NCBI GenBank assembly: GCA_964526785.1
Contig: CAZGMJ010000060.1
Location: 1-31,692, forward strand
Source of the DNA: CAZGMJ01 sp964526785
GTDB lineage: Bacteria > Planctomycetota > Phycisphaerae > Sedimentisphaerales > Anaerobacaceae
Reading direction: 5' to 3'
DNA length: 31,692 nt
The notes under the pieces are model-generated. The model was not told the origin of the DNA. It made no database searches and was given only the letters and a program-made list of their open reading frames with translations. Positions 30,023 to 31,692 of the stretch are shown here, in pieces. Within the stretch, counting starts at the first letter, position 1. Every line of letters starts with the position of its first letter. The position numbers and the translations under genes are program-made.

Positions 30023-31551
30023 CCGACAAACCTCCTGCGATTGCATGGAATCCCGCAAGCGCGATTGGATTTGTGCTGATGGCTTTGATTCCTGGACTTT
30101 TCCGGCCATACGCAACCGCCGCACAATCCGAGCACTTGCAGCAATCCGACACTATCGCCGAGATTTCCGCCGAAGTCGTGCGAGACAAGATCCGCGGAGG
30201 TCTGCTTGGCCAGATTCTCGGAAACCTCAACGGCCTGCCCCACGAGATGAAGTACATCGCCGAACCGGGCAATGTAGTCGCCTACACGCCCGCCCTGCCG
30301 GACGGTGCTCGCACCGATGATGACACCGACCTCGAATGGGTCTACATCGTCGAAATGCAACAACAGAATCGGACAATGCTGCCTCCCGAGCGCATTGTGC
30401 GTCTGTGGAAGGAGAGGATTAACGACCGCATCTGGTGCTCCAATCAGTACGCACGCCAACTGATGGATATCGGAATCGACCCGCCCCTCACAGGCAGCAT
30501 CGTTCTGAATCCGTGGGCGGATTTCAATATCTCGGGTCAGTTCGTCTGCGAAACCTTCGGCCTGCTCGCACCGGGTATGCCGCAGACGGCCGCACGCCTC
30601 GGCCTGAACTACACGACGGTCACCATCTCGGGCGAACCCGCTCAGACGACTCAGCTTTTCACGGCCATGATCGCCACAGCATTTGTCTCGGACGATCTGG
30701 ACACAATCATCGAAGCCGGGCTGGCGGCTATCGATCCAGATTGCAGGATTCGACAAATCGTCGAAGACGTCCGGCGATGGCACGACGCTCATCCCGAAAA
30801 CTGGCGCACAACGCGAAATCACGTCAAAAGCAAATACAGCAGGCACAACGGCGCCATGCGGGACAGAAACGGATACGAACTCAACACCGCATCGACCATA
30901 GCCGCCCTGCTCTACGGCAACGGAGACTTCACAGAAACGCTCAAGACCGCCTTCAACTTCGGATGGGACGCCGACAATAACGCCGCCACATCGGGCACCA
31001 TCATCGGCGTGACCAAAGGCTACCGCTGGATGATGTCGCAGGGCTGGAAGATTGTGGACCGCTATCGCAACACGACGCGAGACAATATGCCGGACGACGA
31101 GACCATTACCAGCTTTGCCGACAGGCTCATCGCCCTGGCCGAAAGCGTAATTGTTCAAAACGGCGGCCTCAGGCACCAGCACGGGGCCAGGAGCACATAT
31201 CGAATCAAAGTCCAGCAGCCGGCTAGTATCCTGCCCATTCGTAATCGCCGGGATGAAGCTGTCGCCCTCAGAGGCCGGTGGGACGATTGGATCACGCAGA
31301 CGGTCCGGCATTCTTCAGACAAAAAGCAACTCGCCAGGGCCGCTTACATGGCCATTTGCCTCGACTTATCCGATAACGTGCACACCGCCCATCCGGACCG
31401 ATGGCGGATGGCGATAGTAGCACTCGAGCAGTTTCCCAAACTCATCGAGGTTCTGTTCTTCCATAGCCCTGTGGCAGCAGGCGACCGCCTTCGGGAAAAG
31501 GCCATAGCCGCCGGTCTCGAAAAGCCCGATAAGCGAGTCAAGCTCTGGTGA
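30019..31551 (+). CDS. ADP-ribosylglycohydrolase-family protein, probably exported
   Basis: A 510-residue protein whose residues about 50-335 match the ADP-ribosylglycohydrolase (ARH/DraG) fold. The first metal motif is RTDDDTDLEW (98-107). The second is NFGWDADNNAATSGTIIG (313-330) with Asp317 and Asp319. Members cut ADP-ribose from proteins or other acceptors, but many bacterial members are uncharacterised. Residues about 12-36 are hydrophobic and end in ATAAQ, a possible signal peptide, so the protein may work outside the cytoplasm. Residues 340-510 form an extra C-terminal part with no recognised domain. The ATG at 30019 overlaps the previous stop (ATGA) and has GGGGAG seven bases upstream. 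The ATG at 30013 is only one base from that site. Confidence 0.85.
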   Translation: MTDKPPAIAWNPASAIGFVLMALIPGLFRPYATAAQSEHLQQSDTIAEISAEVVRDKIRGGLLGQILGNLNGLPHEMKYIAEPGNVVAYTPALPDGARTDDDTDLEWVYIVEMQQQNRTMLPPERIVRLWKERINDRIWCSNQYARQLMDIGIDPPLTGSIVLNPWADFNISGQFVCETFGLLAPGMPQTAARLGLNYTTVTISGEPAQTTQLFTAMIATAFVSDDLDTIIEAGLAAIDPDCRIRQIVEDVRRWHDAHPENWRTTRNHVKSKYSRHNGAMRDRNGYELNTASTIAALLYGNGDFTETLKTAFNFGWDADNNAATSGTIIGVTKGYRWMMSQGWKIVDRYRNTTRDNMPDDETITSFADRLIALAESVIVQNGGLRHQHGARSTYRIKVQQPASILPIRNRRDEAVALRGRWDDWITQTVRHSSDKKQLARAAYMAICLDLSDNVHTAHPDRWRMAIVALEQFPKLIEVLFFHSPVAAGDRLREKAIAAGLEKPDKRVKLW

Positions 31552-31566
31552 ATAGATAAGCAGGAG

Positions 31567-31692
31567 ATGTCCGCTCCCGTGCAACGCACCAGCACCACCC
31601 GCAATCTTCTCGAATACCCGGAAATCGCTGGCAGCAAAGTGTCTGTGAAAATAAACTGGCGCGCTGTTGTGGGTTTTGTTACTCTTTGTCTG
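31567..31692 (+). CDS. Start of an unidentified gene cut by the window end
   Basis: An open frame begins with ATG at 31567, 15 bases after the previous stop, and stays open for 42 codons to the window edge. The N terminus is polar (MSAPVQRTSTTRNLLEYPE). Residues from about 32 (WRAVVGFVTLCL) are hydrophobic, which suggests a membrane helix. AGGAG lies directly against the ATG, closer than usual, so a GTG at 31579 could be the real start. No family can be named from this fragment. The position suggests that it may belong to the operon of the ADP-ribosylglycohydrolase. Confidence 0.4.
   Translation, partial: MSAPVQRTSTTRNLLEYPEIAGSKVSVKINWRAVVGFVTLCL

Noticed and set aside
29926..31311. A 461-codon minus-strand open frame
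   Set aside because: It is antisense to the ADP-ribosylglycohydrolase, whose motifs and start context are clear.
1..31692. CRISPR arrays, tRNA or rRNA genes, insertion sequences and defence islands
   Set aside because: No regularly spaced direct repeats, tRNA-like arms or transposase, integrase or nuclease genes were seen in the intergenic regions or the proteins.

Overview
The window looks like chromosomal DNA of a Gram-negative bacterium, most likely a planctomycete of the Phycisphaerae type. This is an inference from gene content: a prepilin-like exported protein with the H-x9-DG motif typical of planctomycetes, a membrane coiled-coil protein with a BRCT-like tail, an exported ADP-ribosylglycohydrolase, and a lipid A/heptose locus that implies an outer membrane with LPS. 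Coding density is high, most genes have canonical Shine-Dalgarno sites, and seven sigma70-like promoters with 16-17 base spacers can be read directly. No tRNA, rRNA, CRISPR array or insertion sequence was seen.

Layout. Positions 1-2364 are gene-poor: repeat-bearing DNA, a gene broken by an in-frame TAG, and sixA. A good promoter then drives isocitrate dehydrogenase (2365-3444). Positions 3555-11849 form one plus-strand envelope operon with tight stop/start overlaps: lpxK, hldE, gmhA, a gmhB fused to a membrane anchor, a heptosyltransferase fused to a sugar-kinase domain, a GT4 glycosyltransferase and plsY. Together these would phosphorylate lipid A, make and transfer ADP-heptose, decorate the core and supply acylated glycerol phosphate. 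The epimerase HldD is not here.

Positions 12015-21634 are on the minus strand. They hold a two-component system (small membrane protein, PAS histidine kinase, NarL-type regulator), a cupin, the gatC/gatA/gatB amidotransferase genes with an exported esterase inserted between gatC and gatA, rpmB, an rRNA pseudouridine synthase and a UbiA-type prenyltransferase. From 21863 the plus strand carries a HAD phosphatase and the coiled-coil/BRCT-like protein, ended by a strong terminator.

Positions 24256-25592 (minus) encode a deaminase and NAD(P)HX epimerase. Their promoter lies back to back with the promoter of a plus-strand surE / ACT / UPF0210 operon. The right end has the prepilin-like protein, then a separately promoted pair: a membrane NTF2-like protein and an ADP-ribosylglycohydrolase, followed by a gene cut by the window edge.

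The best leads are the fused and modified heptose-pathway proteins, the duplicated sensor module next to the histidine kinase, the TAG-interrupted gene, the apparently leaderless nnrE transcript with abutting -35 boxes, and the BRCT-like domain on a membrane coiled-coil protein. I found no clear new defence or mobile system.
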